From: Echinarachnius parma
Lineage: Eukaryota > Echinodermata > Echinoidea > Clypeasteroida > Echinarachniidae
DNA length: 64,000 bases
Direction: 5' to 3'
Assembly: GCA_037951105.1 (NCBI GenBank)
Contig: JBAMJV010003951.1
Span: 1 to 64,000, forward strand
A model generated the notes under the pieces. The model saw only the letters and a program-made list of their open reading frames with translations, searched no databases and was not told the origin of the DNA. The first letter of the stretch is position 1; every line of letters begins with the position of its first letter. Made by a program: the position numbers and the translations under genes. Positions 28,201 through 42,000 of the stretch are shown in pieces.

Positions 28201-29618
28201 GTGGGTTAAGCTGTTGAGGATAATTCACTATTATGATCAAAATCAGTCAATACAAATTAAACAAAATTAAACTTGAAGAAAGATTAAACTGACCAGAAAT
28301 ACATGTTTCAAAACTGAGAATTAGCCCAGAAAAAAAATGGCCTCGGCCATGAATCGAGTCTCAGACCTCCACATTGTTGTCAGTATGGCTTTGTGGCTCA
28401 ATAGTTACATCACGGCAGGGTAGGAAATACACAGGGGCTGAGGGCAACTTTGCCCCCTAGTTTTTGAAATAGCCCCCTGAAATCGGAAGGTAGCCCCTAA
28501 AATTGCCATAGGGTATTATGTGTAATTTTTTGTGATAACCATCAGCTTGAAAAAGTAGCCCCCTAAAATAAATAATAATAATTCCTGCATTGCATCATTG
28601 GTCTAGCAACCTGGGCTTCTCGGATTTGACTCCAGGTGAAGCCAAATTGTCTTTTTCATTTATTCCAGACAAATCTAAATCAAACCCCCTATACTCACAG
28701 TACTGCAGCTCTCCTGGCCTGGCTGGTCGGTGTAGTAGCCTGATGGACAGGCCTCAGGCCCCTGGGTCTCATCAGCACACTTGTAACCTGAGGACATTAA
28801 ACACAAATATTAGTAAATGTAATGTGGACCGTTGGATATAAACAAAACAAATGTTTATTTCATATGACTAAGTCAAATACCAGTCATTTGATAAACACAT
28901 TCACATGATTTTAAACTTAATTATGTGTGTTCCATGAAAAAGCGTTGTTTTACACCTCTGAGCTGATTATTGATAGCTAGGAATAGCATGTTTTATTGAC
29001 ATACAAGTCTGAAAAATTAATAAAGGTAATCTGCAATAATTTGCCTTCTAACTTGTGTAGTACAAAGTCATAAGTCCATTTAGGTTCGCCTGAAAGACAT
29101 TTAAAAAACTAGTTTTTGAGTAATTGCTTGTTTTTTGTGGTTTTTTGTTATCACTCTGCACCTCTGAATAGTAGTACTAGATTGATGATCAAAATAATTA
29201 CCATAACGACAATAACAACTTGCAACATTCCTATCATTACAACGATAACAACAACAGTCCTATCATAACAACAATAAAACACACAAGTGGTTTACCTAGA
29301 GGACATTGAGTGCAGTTGGAGTTCCCCAGAGAGTCGGCATACCATCCTGCAGCACACACGGTAGGGGCACCTGTAGCCACATAGGGGCAATAGGACCCCT
29401 TGGGGCACTGGTCACAGCTGGTACTGCCAAGGGTTGCATATTCACCCGCTTGACACACATTGGGTGAAACATCGGTCGTAGGACACCTTTTAAAAAAATG
29501 AAACAAAGCAATGAAAATAACATTTATATCATCATCATAGTGATCATTTTCAGGGTTGTCATTCTCATCACTATGATCTCCATTGCCATTATCATCATAA
29601 ATGTTAAAACAAGATTGT

Positions 29619-29668
<50 letters not shown>

Positions 29669-30035
29669 CTATCCTCATCATCATCAACACCATCGGTCGT
29701 AGGACACCTAGGAACAAATTAACACAATATATCATGAGGATTATTGAATGTTTGTTATATTTGTTCTGTTATCACTGTGGCATTATCAACCTTATCATTA
29801 TCACTGCAGTCATTATTATCATCATCATTATCATTCTCATCATCATCATCATCATCACCGTCATCATCCCCATCCTCGATCATCACCATCATCATCGTCA
29901 TCACTATCATCATCATTATCACCACCATCATTGCCGTTTTCATCATTGTCGTCGTCGTCGTCATCATCATCATCGTCACCATCGTCGTCATCGTCGTCGT
30001 CGTCATCATCGTCATCATCGTCGTCATTGTCGTCG

Positions 30036-30072
<37 letters not shown>

Positions 30073-33000
30073 CATCATCCTCATCATCCTCATCATCCTC
30101 ATCATCCTCATCATCATCATCATCTCCAATACTTACTCATATCCTGCAGGACACTGTGTGCAGGTGTCGTTGCCTCCCAGTGAGTAGAATCCCGTACCAC
30201 AAGCAACCGGTGTTGAGAAGTGGTCAAGGCACTCTGACCCGGCTGGACACTCGGTGCATGCCTGGGCGTTGGTCTCATTGCTGAATGTCCCATCAAGGCA
30301 ACTGGAAGAAGGAAGTAGAGAAAATTAGAAAATAGCTGAAACTCTAATTTAATCATTATAATTTGACTGGATATTACTGATCACTTCATAATTAGGGTGT
30401 TGTCACATAGCCTTTAGTGGACGTTGTGAACCATAGGGTAGATTACCATGGGTCAGACATGATGTAAGTATGTTAAACTAGGTTAAACTATGTTTAACTA
30501 CGTTAAGGTATGGCAGAACCAATGATTATTTCCAAACCATGGAACAGAGCGGTTAAACACTTACCTGATTTGTTCTGACAGTCCATCCACCGGGCAGTAG
30601 AAGCCTACATTGAAAACCTCACACACTGGGCAGCCATTATTGTACATTGTATAACACTAGGCTTCGTTCATCAGAATGTATTTACTAAAGTATCATAAAA
30701 CTACAATGAATTATACAATTATACGATTATTTCCATACCATGGAACAGAGCAGTTACACACTTACCCGATTTGTTCTGTCAGTCCATCCACCGGGCAGTA
30801 GAACCCTACATCACAATCCACACAACCCGAGGTGCCATTGACTGCATAGGTCCCCGCCAGGCAAAGCACAGGGAAAGTGGTCTGATCTGAGCACTCATAA
30901 CCACCGGGACACAGTATACACTGGGTGGCATTGGCCAGCGAATAGTAGCCAGTCGGACATCCATTCGGGGCTGGAAAAAAAATCAACATGCAAATGCAAA
31001 AGAGATTGAATGAAATGAACTAAATTTAGTAGGACGATAAATTTGAAAAGCACTGTACAGTGAAAACGCTTTGAACTTAGCATTCATAACCACCGGGACA
31101 CAGTATACACTGGGTGGCATTGGCCAGGGAATAGTAGCCAGTCGGTCATCCACTCGGGGCTGGAAAATCAAAATGTAAATGCAAAAGAGATTGAATGAAA
31201 TAACTCAATTTAAGTTAAATTAATGTCAAATTTAAAAAGCACTGCAGTGAAAACGATCTGATTTGAACACTCATAACCACCGGGACACAGTTTACACTGG
31301 CTGGCATTATAGCCAGGTAGTAACCAGTTGGACATCCACTCGGGGCTGTAACAAAGCATTTGAATGTGAGAGAGTGTGATAATAATAGAATATTTATTGA
31401 GTGCATAATAGTAATAATTGATTCTCTAAGAGCTTTCCACAATAGGAAGATAATAATGACAATGGCATAGCATATGGTTTGATCTGAGCATTCATAACCA
31501 CCAGGGAATAACACTATACACTGGGTGGTATTGGCCAGGGAGTAGTATCTAGTTGGGCATCCACTTGGAGATGGAAATGTATGAAGCAATTCAGCAAAAT
31601 GTAACAAAATGTGTACTGCTGTGTGTTGTGAAATACCTGATGATTTGTCGAGACATGAGCTGCCAGCCGGACATGATGTACAGGTATCACTCCCAGGAGA
31701 ATCAGCATAGCTCCCCTCGGCACACTCAGAACAATACTTGCTGGCATAAACACTGCAATAACAAATTGAGGGGAAATGTTATCAAATATTGAAGTTTTGA
31801 AATCTAGTTTGTTTTTACTTCATAAATATGCTGTTACAGCATCAATCTTAAAGAAATGTTTCAGATTGATAGCAGGGTGTGTGCACATTTCACTCCCAGC
31901 ATACATAATTGACACATTACTTGATGAGGGATATAAATAATACACAAATAACAAGCGACTGGGAAGGTGATGGTACAAATTGTACACAAAATATCTTAAC
32001 ACATGAGTGCATTTCGACCAATCACATGGCTAGAACATTCTCATGAGCCTGAGGGATATCAGGGGCCCATTTCATGAAAGTGTCTTAGCTGAGACCGTCT
32101 TAACTATCACGTGACTGTGACTGATCTTCGGAAAGTATATGGATGGCGTTTGTTCCAATCACAAAGGACAAGGTTTGAAGTATCATAGCAAAGATGCTTT
32201 CATACAACACCTGTTGCTGTAAATGTAAAAGTTATAACAAGGTTGTGTACCGGTATGTACAAAGATAAGACCCTTTCATGAATCAGGGCCCGGGCCCCAT
32301 ATTCATGAAACCCTGCTAGCTTAGTTCATTGCTAAGTGAATTTTTGATGTGAAGTTTATTGAGCAACAAACTGTTTTCCTAGTCCCCAACTAGGGTTAGC
32401 TGGGTAAGCCTTAGGTACCCACAAAGTTAACCCTAGTTAGTAACTAAAATATACTGTGTTTACTTCTGGGCCACGCCATCCAAAATGGACTTAGCAAGGA
32501 ACTAAGCTAGCGGGCTTTCATTAAACAGGGTCCTGATCTCTTAGCCAATGTGATCATTTACCTGTAGAAGCTTTGCTAGAATAACATACAAATTAACAGA
32601 ACGTAGAAGAGCATACAAATCGCCTTTGTAAAGGATTACACAAGCCTATCTAGAGATCAGTGGAACTGGGGCTGGTCATGGGTCATGATCGTGCCCTCGA
32701 CCACTGATCTCTTAGCCAATACGTTGAGTTACCTGTAGAAGCCTGGTTGACATATCTGTGGTGATGCCAAGGTGGTGTTACAGGAATACCCCCCTGGACA
32801 CGCCTCACACTGGGATGAGCCTGTCACAAAAAATAAGGAAGTTATGTTAACAGACTTTTCATTTCAATCATCTATGTAGTTAAGAAACAAAATGACTATA
32901 ATTGTCAGTTGAGAAAGTGGGCACTAAGGCATTATTTTCTACTTCAAGAATAATTGTGTAACTTACAGTTGTTAAGAATTGAGGAAACCAAATTGATCTC

Positions 33001-36000
33001 TCTTTTATTTTTGTATAAATATTCCCACAAACAAAAAAAACCCTAGTTGTTCTTGAAAGCCTTACTATTGATATACAATAAAATAAAATTTGAAACATTG
33101 TTATATATAACTTCTTTAGTCCCAAACGCCGTACAAAAAATACATATTCTTGAATAGCGCCCTCACCGGGTGAGTCTGCATACTCTGCATCAAGGCATGC
33201 AGTGCATGATGTAGCCCCTGCAGAACTGTATGTCCCCCGGGGACAGAGCACTGGGTCCAGATGGGTCTGAGTGCAGCGGTATCCCTCCGGACACTGCTCA
33301 CAGGATGTGGACTCTGTATCGTTGGCATAGTAACCTAGATTGGTCCATTTGGGGAGGAGGGGGAGCACAGAATGGTTTTAATGACTGATATCTGAACAGA
33401 TGGTGCATTAGATTTAAACATTAAAAGCAGTTAATGTTTGTAGTATTTCAGTAATAATTTATATCTTGAAACTAATCTGGTGTTGTTTTTTGACCACACA
33501 AGGAAATAAAATCTCCTTGAAATTAGAAAAAAAAAACATAAATTTCACACAAAGACTTTATGGTGTGATTAAATGTTTCGGGGGATATGTTCCACATGAA
33601 CTAAGGGCTTTCCATTATTCAAGTTCATCTTAAAATCTTTGTAAAACACCCCCAGGTGAGTATAGAATTTAAGGGGAGAACGTGTATTTCTTCATGATTA
33701 CAAGGCAAATGGGTGTGTGACTGTGCATTGTGCATCTTACGTTGTGTAGGTGGGGTGGGGTGCTATTTTGTGATATATATGTGGCCATATCAAAACCCAG
33801 CACTTTCTCAGTAATTCATGTTTTGAAGAAATGGGCATTTCAAGTTCACACAATTTGTGTAAAAGACCTATGATTGTAAAATTGAAACAATCATATATTC
33901 GCCAATTATTGACCAATTAGTTAGAACAAAGCATCAAATGAAAGCTTGTGATGAGGCCTTTCTAATGGTGTGAAAATCTACATTTTGATTTTTACCGACA
34001 AGTGCCTGGTTTTGCTAAAGCCGGTCACATTTTGTGATTTATATGATTACAAAGTGGAATATGATTCGTTTTAAAGGATTATAAGTACAGAGTATAATGT
34101 GCTTATGAAATACTACATAATTATAAGCAATATGCAAGGGTGCAGTGAAATATGGAAACATAATGACATGATATCTATGGAAATAGAGGCAATGTACATA
34201 TGCATACAATTTGATAAGTATAATGTGCTTATGAAATACTGCAGAATTATAAGCAATATGCAAGGGTGCAGTGAAATATGCTAACATAATGACATAATCA
34301 TGATAACTATGAAAATAGAGGCAATTAAGGTACATATACTGTATATGCATACAATTTGATAAGTATAATGTGCTTAATATAAAATATTGCAGAAATGTAA
34401 CAAAATGCAAATTAAGTGCAGTGAAAATAATGTATGCAAACATAATGACATAATCATATTTAACTAGTTCAGGGCAGTTTCGTTTTCAGAACATGCATGT
34501 CTGTGGACAATAGCCCAAATAGTTGGGATCGATTATCCTGAACATGTTACGCATGATCATATCACTATAATTCACAACCAACTTACCAAGCAATGTGGAA
34601 AATGCTTGTTTTCACTACGGTACAATATGAAGCCATAATGGATTAGTTCAGCATAATATTGGTGCAAATTTAAAATGCATAAAATAATGGCATTGATATT
34701 ACAAAATGCATGTAATAGCAAGCTGCAATAAATGTGAATACATAATGAGCTAGAGTGCAATGTGAATGCAAAGTGAAAAAAAGCATGAAACTGTTTATAT
34801 GATGGCATGGTCATATATATAGGAGGTGCACATGAATGTACATCCAGATGTACAACATAGTGATAAGGTGCGCAGTGCCAGGAGTAACATGGAAAACCTC
34901 AATCGATGCAATGTGCATGAAACCCAACACAGATCTCAACATGTGGGCACATCTGAATCACCTGTGACGCATGGAAATCTCTCAATGCTTCCATTGAATG
35001 GGCAGAAGAATCCCGGATCACAGGGCGTACAGGCTGAGCTCCCATTGAGGGCATAGTAACCCGCATTGCACATAGACAGAGTGGAGCCCCCTCCTGGACA
35101 CTCGTAGCCACCGGGACATGTCGAGCAGGAAGTCTCCCCGTCGTTGCTATAGTAACCTGGGTCACATGGGTCTTCGGACATCACGCTACAGTAGTATCCC
35201 GCACCACATTGAACACAAGCTGAATTTCCTGTATCATCTGAGTAGTAGCCACTGGGACAGATGATTGGTTCTGCCATCCAACCCACTGGACACTGGTATC
35301 CTGCATCGCAAGCTGTGCATGAAGAGCTGCCATTGCGAGCATAGTAGCCAATCACACACTGGGTGTAGTTGTCACCTCCTCCAGGACATTCAAACCCACC
35401 AGGACAAAGGTTGCAGGATGTGGCCATTGCTTCGCTGTAGTATCCAGCATCACACTCTGTTTCTGATGATGGTGTGCAGTAATATCCCTCTGTGCAATCT
35501 CTACATTCTTTAAAGTTACTTCCAGAAGCAAAGGTGCCTTCGGGACATTGGATGTGTTCAATGGTTCCATTCAAAGGACAGTAGAACCCTGGTTCACACG
35601 GAGTACAGACATCACTCCCGTTGTTGGCATAAGTTCCTGCAGCACACTCTACAGGATCTTCTGTTCCAGTACAGGAATACCCTCCAAGACATTGCATGCA
35701 AGACTCTGCACCAGCGTTGCTGTAATAGCCTGCTGCACATGGGTTTTCGGACATCACGTTACAGTAGTATCCCGCACGACATTGACTGCAATCTGAAATT
35801 CCAGTATCATCTGCGAAGTAGCCACTGGGACAGATGATTGGTTCTGCCATCCCACCCACTGGACACTGGTATCCTGCATCGCAAGCTGTGCATGAGGAAC
35901 TGCCATTGCGAGCATAGTAGCCATCCACACACTGGAAGTAAGTGTCACCTCCTCCAGGACATTCAAACCCACCAGGACAGAGGTTGCAGGATGTGGCCAT

Positions 36001-39000
36001 TGCTTCACTGTAGTATCCAGCATCACACTCTGTTTCTGATGATGGTGTGCAGTAATATCCCTCTGTGCAATCTCTACATTCTTTAAAGTTACTTCCAGAA
36101 GCAAAGGTGCCTTCGGGACATTGGATGTGTTCAATGGTTCCATTCAAAGGACAGTAGAACCCTGGTTCACACGGAGTGCAGATATCGCTTCCATTTGCTG
36201 CATATGTTCCTGCGAGGCATTCTACAGGATTTCCTGTACCGTTACAGGAGTACCCACCAGGACATTCCATGCAGTATGTAGCCCCATCATTACTGTAATA
36301 GCCAGGGTTGCAAGGTGTCTGTGCCGTAGCACTACAGGAGTGTCCAGAGGAACACTGGTTACAGGAGTCTGAGCCTGACATATCTGAGTAGAACCCTGAA
36401 GATACATGTAGAGGGAAGAGTTGGGGTTAGAGGCATGCACAAAATATAAATGTGGAACTAAAAAAAAAAGGAGTAACAGAGAAAAGAATGAGAATTTATA
36501 TATAAAAGGTAAGAATAATAACTGTTAGATGAAATATGCTATTGATGTGGAAAACATAGCGCTTACAAAAACATAGAAAATTAAATTATACAATAAAAAA
36601 CTGAATGCTTACATAATATTAACTGAACGTTCAATCGTAAAAGAGGGAAAAGGTGGGTCTTTAAGTGTGATTTAAATGTAGTGAGTGATTTAAAGTTCTT
36701 TTATTATTTGTGGTAAACTATTCCAAATCATTGGGGCTAATATTCCTGATCTTTTACCAAAATTAACATAATTTGAAGTGGGTATAATCAATCTAGTGGT
36801 ATCTTTTGATGAACAAAGGGGGCGAGGAGGGTTATAACGTACAATACAATTTGACATATAGAGTTACTCAAAATTCTTTAAACCACCAAACATATCTTAA
36901 AATTTAATGTGTTCAGAAATGGGTAACCAACGGAAGAGGTACAGGTGGTGATCTGCGGCCAAGTCCAAGAATCAGTCGAGCAGCCCGGTTTTTGATAGTT
37001 TGAATTTGTTTCATGTCTTTAGCTGAAAGGACGGTGAGCAAGCTGTTACAGTAATCTAGTCTTGAGATGATCAGGGCCTGAACTGCGTGATGACATGTTT
37101 TCCTGTCGATGCCTCATGGAATGCGCCATAGGTTGCGTAGGTCGAAATTGCAGGAGCGTGCTATCATGTGGTTTGAGTTTCAATGAAGAGTCCATGTACG
37201 CCCATAGGTTCATTACTTTAGGTGACAGGGGTATGGCTTCATTGCAGTCGTAAGATGTACATTTGTCAGATGAGTGAATGAGGTTGTAGGACCATCCAAA
37301 GCAACAAAGTCAGTTTTGGTATTGTTGAGTTTGAGAAAGTTTGCAGACATCCAATCCCATATTGCGGAGATACAGGCAGACAAGCGAGAAAGGGATCTGT
37401 CCACATCGTCAGAACTTGTCAGATCATAAGAAGCGAAGAGTTGTATATCATCAGCATATATAATGTACCTGATAAATTATAACTGAAAATAATTTCTGAG
37501 AATCAGGTGATATATGTGCTGAACAATACCGGTCCCAGTACAGATCCTTGCGGGAATCCATAGTAAACTGGCCAAGGGTCTGAAAGCTGTCCATCTATGT
37601 TGACACCAGATGTCCAGCCGGTCGGGTACGAATGCATCCATTGATGAACGACACCAGTAACATGGAAACGAGCATAAGTAAATATAATTATTCATGTTTT
37701 GAAGAAAATTGAATTTTAAGTTCACATCATATGTGTAAAAGACTTATGATTGTAAAATTTAAACAATATATTTGCCAATTATTAACCAATTTGTTACAAC
37801 AAAGCATGAAATGAAAGCTTGTGATGCAGCCTTATGAAAAGCAGGAAATGAAAACTTGTGATGTGGCCTATCTAAAAGCACGATATGAAAACTTGTGATG
37901 TGGCCTTTCTAAAAGCATGATATGAAAGCTTGTGATGTGGCCTTTCTAAAAGCACGATATGAAAGCTTGTGATGTGGCCTTTCTAAAAGCAGGATATAAA
38001 AGCTTGTGATGTGGCCTTTCTAAAAGCACGATAGGAGAGCTTGTGATGTGGCCTTTCTAAAAGCAGGATATAAAAGCTTGTGATGTGGCCTTTCTTATGA
38101 TATATATGTACAACATAATAAGTGCATATCATGTTGCAAGTAGTGCGCAGCATGGGTAACATGGGTCACCACAATTGATGCAATGTGCGAACAGCACACA
38201 AACACAGATTTCAACAGATGGGCACATATGAATCACCTGTGGCGCATGGAAGTCTCTCAGGGGTTCCATTAAATGGGCAGAAGTATCCCACATCGCAGGG
38301 GGTGCAGGTTGAGCTCCCGTTGAGGGCATAGTAACCCGCACTGCAGATAGACACAGTAGAGTTCCCTCCTGGACACTTGTAGCCACCCGGACATGTCGAG
38401 CAGGAAGTCTCACCGTCGTTGCTATAGTAACCTGGGTCACATGGATTCGCGGACGTCAGGTTACAGTAGTAACCTGCACCACATTGAACACAAGCTGAAT
38501 TTCCAGTATCACCTGAGTAGTAGCCACTGGGACAGATGATTGGTTCTGACATCCCACCCACTGGACACTGGTATCCTGCATCGCAAGCTGTGCATGAAGA
38601 GCTGCCATTGCGAGCATAGTAGCCATCCACACACTGGGTGTAGTTGACACCTCCTCCAGGACATTCAAACCCACCAGGACAAAGGTTGCAGGAGCTTGCT
38701 GAAGCTTCGCTGTAGTAGCCTGCAGAACAGGCTGTTTCTGTTGATGGTGTGCAGTAGTATCCGGCTCTGCAATTTGTACATTCTTCAGAGTTACTTCCAG
38801 AAGCGAAGGTGCCTTCAGGACATTGGATGTGTTCAATAGTTCCATTCAAAGGACAGTAGAACCCTACTTCACATGGAATACAGACATCACTTCCGTTGTT
38901 GGCATAAGTTCCTGCAGCACACTCTACAGGATATCCTGTTCCGTTACAGGAATATCCTCCAAGACACTGCATGCAAGACTCTGCACCAGCATTGCTATAA

Positions 39001-42000
39001 TAGCCTGCTACACAGGGTGTTCTTGTTTGAGGGGTACAATAGTAGCCGGCATCACATTGGCTACAGCTGGAGGCACCAGTGGAGTCTGAATAGGTGCCAG
39101 TCGCACAGATGATTGGTTCGGACATCCCACCTACTGGACAGTAGTATCCTGCATCACAAGCTGTGCATGAAGAACTGCCATTGCGAGCATAGTAGCCAAT
39201 CACACACTGGGTGTAGTTGTCACCTCCTCCAGGACATCCAAACCCACCAGGACAAAGGTTGCAGGAGCTTGCTGAAGCTTCGCTGTAGTATCCAACATCA
39301 CAGGCTGTTTCTGTTGATGGTGTGCAGTAGTGTCCGGCTCTGCAATTTGTACATTCTTCAGAGTTACTTCCAGTTGTGAAGGTGCCTTCAGGACATTGGA
39401 TGTGTTCAATGGTTCCATTCAAAGGACAGTAGAACCCTACTTCACACGGAATACAGACATCACTTCCGTTGTTGGCATAAGTTCCTGCAGGGCACTCTAT
39501 GGGATCTCCTGTACCGTTACAGGAATATCCTCCTAGACACTGCATGCAAGTATCTGCACCATCGTTGCTGTAATAGCCTGCTACACAAGGTGTTCTTGTT
39601 TCAGGGGTACAATAGTAGCCGGCATCACATTGGCTACAGCTGGAGGCACCAGTGGAGTCTGAATAGGTGCCAGTTGCACAGATGATTGGTTCGGACATCC
39701 CACCTACTGGACAGTAGTATCCTGCATCACAAGCTGTGCATGAAGAACTGCCATTGCGAGCATAGTAGCCAATCACACACTGGGTGTAGTTGTCACCTCC
39801 TCCAGGACATCCAAACCCACCAGGACAAAGGTTGCAGGAGCTTGCTGAAGCTTCGCTGTAGTATCCAGCTTCACAGGCTGTTTCTGTTGATGGTGTGCAG
39901 TAGTGTCCGGCTCTGCAATTTGTACATTCTTCAGAGTTACTTCCAGTTGTGAAGGTGCCTTCAGGACATTGGATGTGTTCAATGGTTCCATTCAAAGGAC
40001 AGTAGAACCCTACTTCACATGGAATACAGACATCACTTCCGTTGTTGGCATAAGTTCCTGCAGGGCACTCTATGGGATCTCCTGTACCATTACAGGAATA
40101 TCCTCCTAGACACTGCATGCAAGTATCTGCACCATCGTTGCTATAATAGCCTGCTACACAGGGTGTTCTTGTTTGAGGGGTACAATAGTAGCCTGCATCA
40201 CATTGGCTACAGCTGGAGGCACCAGTGGATTCTGAATAGGTGCCAGTCGCACAGATGATTGGTTCGGACATCCCACCTACTGGACAGTAGTATCCTGCAT
40301 CACAAGCTGTGCATGAAGAACTGCCATTGCGAGCATAGTAGCCAATCACACACTGGGTGTAGTTGTCACCTCCTCCAGGACATCCAAACCCACCAGGACA
40401 AAGGTTGCAGGAGCTTGCTGAAGCTTCGCTGTAGTATCCAGCTTCACAGGCTGTTTCTGTTGATGGTGTGCAGTAGTGTCCGGCTCTGCAATTTGTACAT
40501 TCTTCAGAGTTACTTCCAGTTGTGAAGGTGCCTTCAGGACATTGGATGTGTTCAATGGTTCCATTCAAAGGACAGTAGAACCCTACTTCACATGGAATGC
40601 AGACATCACTTCCGTTGTTGGCATAAGTTCCTGCAGGGCACTCTACAGGATCTCCTGTTCCATTACAGGAATATCCTCCAAGACACTGCATGCAAGTATC
40701 TGCACCATCGTTGCTATAATAGCCTGCTACACAAGGTGTTCTTGTTTCAGGGGTACAATAGTAGCCGGCATCACATTGGCTACAGCTGGAGGCACCAGTG
40801 GAGTCTGAATAGGTGCCAGTTGCACAGATGATTGGTTCGGACATCCCACCTACTGGACAGTAGTATCCTGCATCACAAGCTGTGCATGAAGAACTGCCAT
40901 TGCGAGCATAGTAGCCATCCACACACTGGGTGTAATTGTCACCTCCTCCAGGACATCCAAACCCACCAGGACAGAGGTTGCAGGAGGATGCCGAAGCTTC
41001 GCTGTAGTATCCAGCATCACAGGCTGTTTCTGTTGTGGGTGTGCAGTAGTATCCGGCTCTGCAATCTGTACATTCGTCAGAGGTACTTCCAGAAGCAAAT
41101 GTGCCTTCAGGACATTGGATGTGTTCAATGGTTCCATTCAGAGGACAGTAAAACCCTGCTTCACATGGTGCACAGACATAACTTCCATTGTTGGCAAAAG
41201 TTCCTGCAGGGCACTCTATGGGATCTCCTGTACCATTACAGGAATATCCTCCAAGACATTGCATGCAAAACTCTGCACCAGCATTGCTGTAATAACCAGA
41301 TGCACAAGGTGATTCGTTTGAGATGGTGCAGTAATACCCTGGACTGCATTCTGAACAAGTCACAGTGTTGGTTTCAGATGCAACGTAGCCATTGGGACAC
41401 TGGATGTGTTCAATGGTGCTGTCTTCAGGACAGTAGAACCCTGCTTCACATGGTGTGCAGATATCGCTTCCATTTGCTGCATAGGTTCCTGCGAGGCATT
41501 CTACAGGATTTCCTGTACCGTTACAGGAGAACCCACCAGGACATTCCATACAGTATGTAGCCCCATCATTACTGTAATACCCAGGGTCGCAAGGTGTCTG
41601 TGCTGTAGCACTACAGGAGTGTCCAGAGGAACACTGGATACAGGATTGTGAGCCTGACATATCTGAGTAAAAGCCTGAAGATACAGGGAAGAGTTGGGGT
41701 TAGAGGCATGCACAAAATATAAATGTGGAACTGAAAAAATAAGAGCAGTAATAACAGAAGGGAATCAGCATTCATATTAAAGGGGCATTCCGGACGATTA
41801 ACAAAAAATACAGTATATTGGGAATAAATCAATGTGCTTGAATATTTTCGGGATTTGACTCAGGTTGGTTTATTTCTAAGAGAACGTGTTGTTAATTCTG
41901 TAACTGCATGGATAGATTATTAGGACAGGAGGGGGTACAAGTAGATGTACCAAACCATCAGTGAAGAAGTATCCATTGCATTTAAGCTGAAACTATTCAT

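Noticed and set aside
29734..30284. Long His-, Ser-, Ile- or Met-rich frames on both strands
   Set aside because: All come from the ATC/GTC microsatellite; no start context, domain or splice support.
38823..41560. Plus-strand frames up to 242 codons inside exon 7
   Set aside because: Antisense shadows of the 573-bp repeat; they recur with its period and lack any family pattern.
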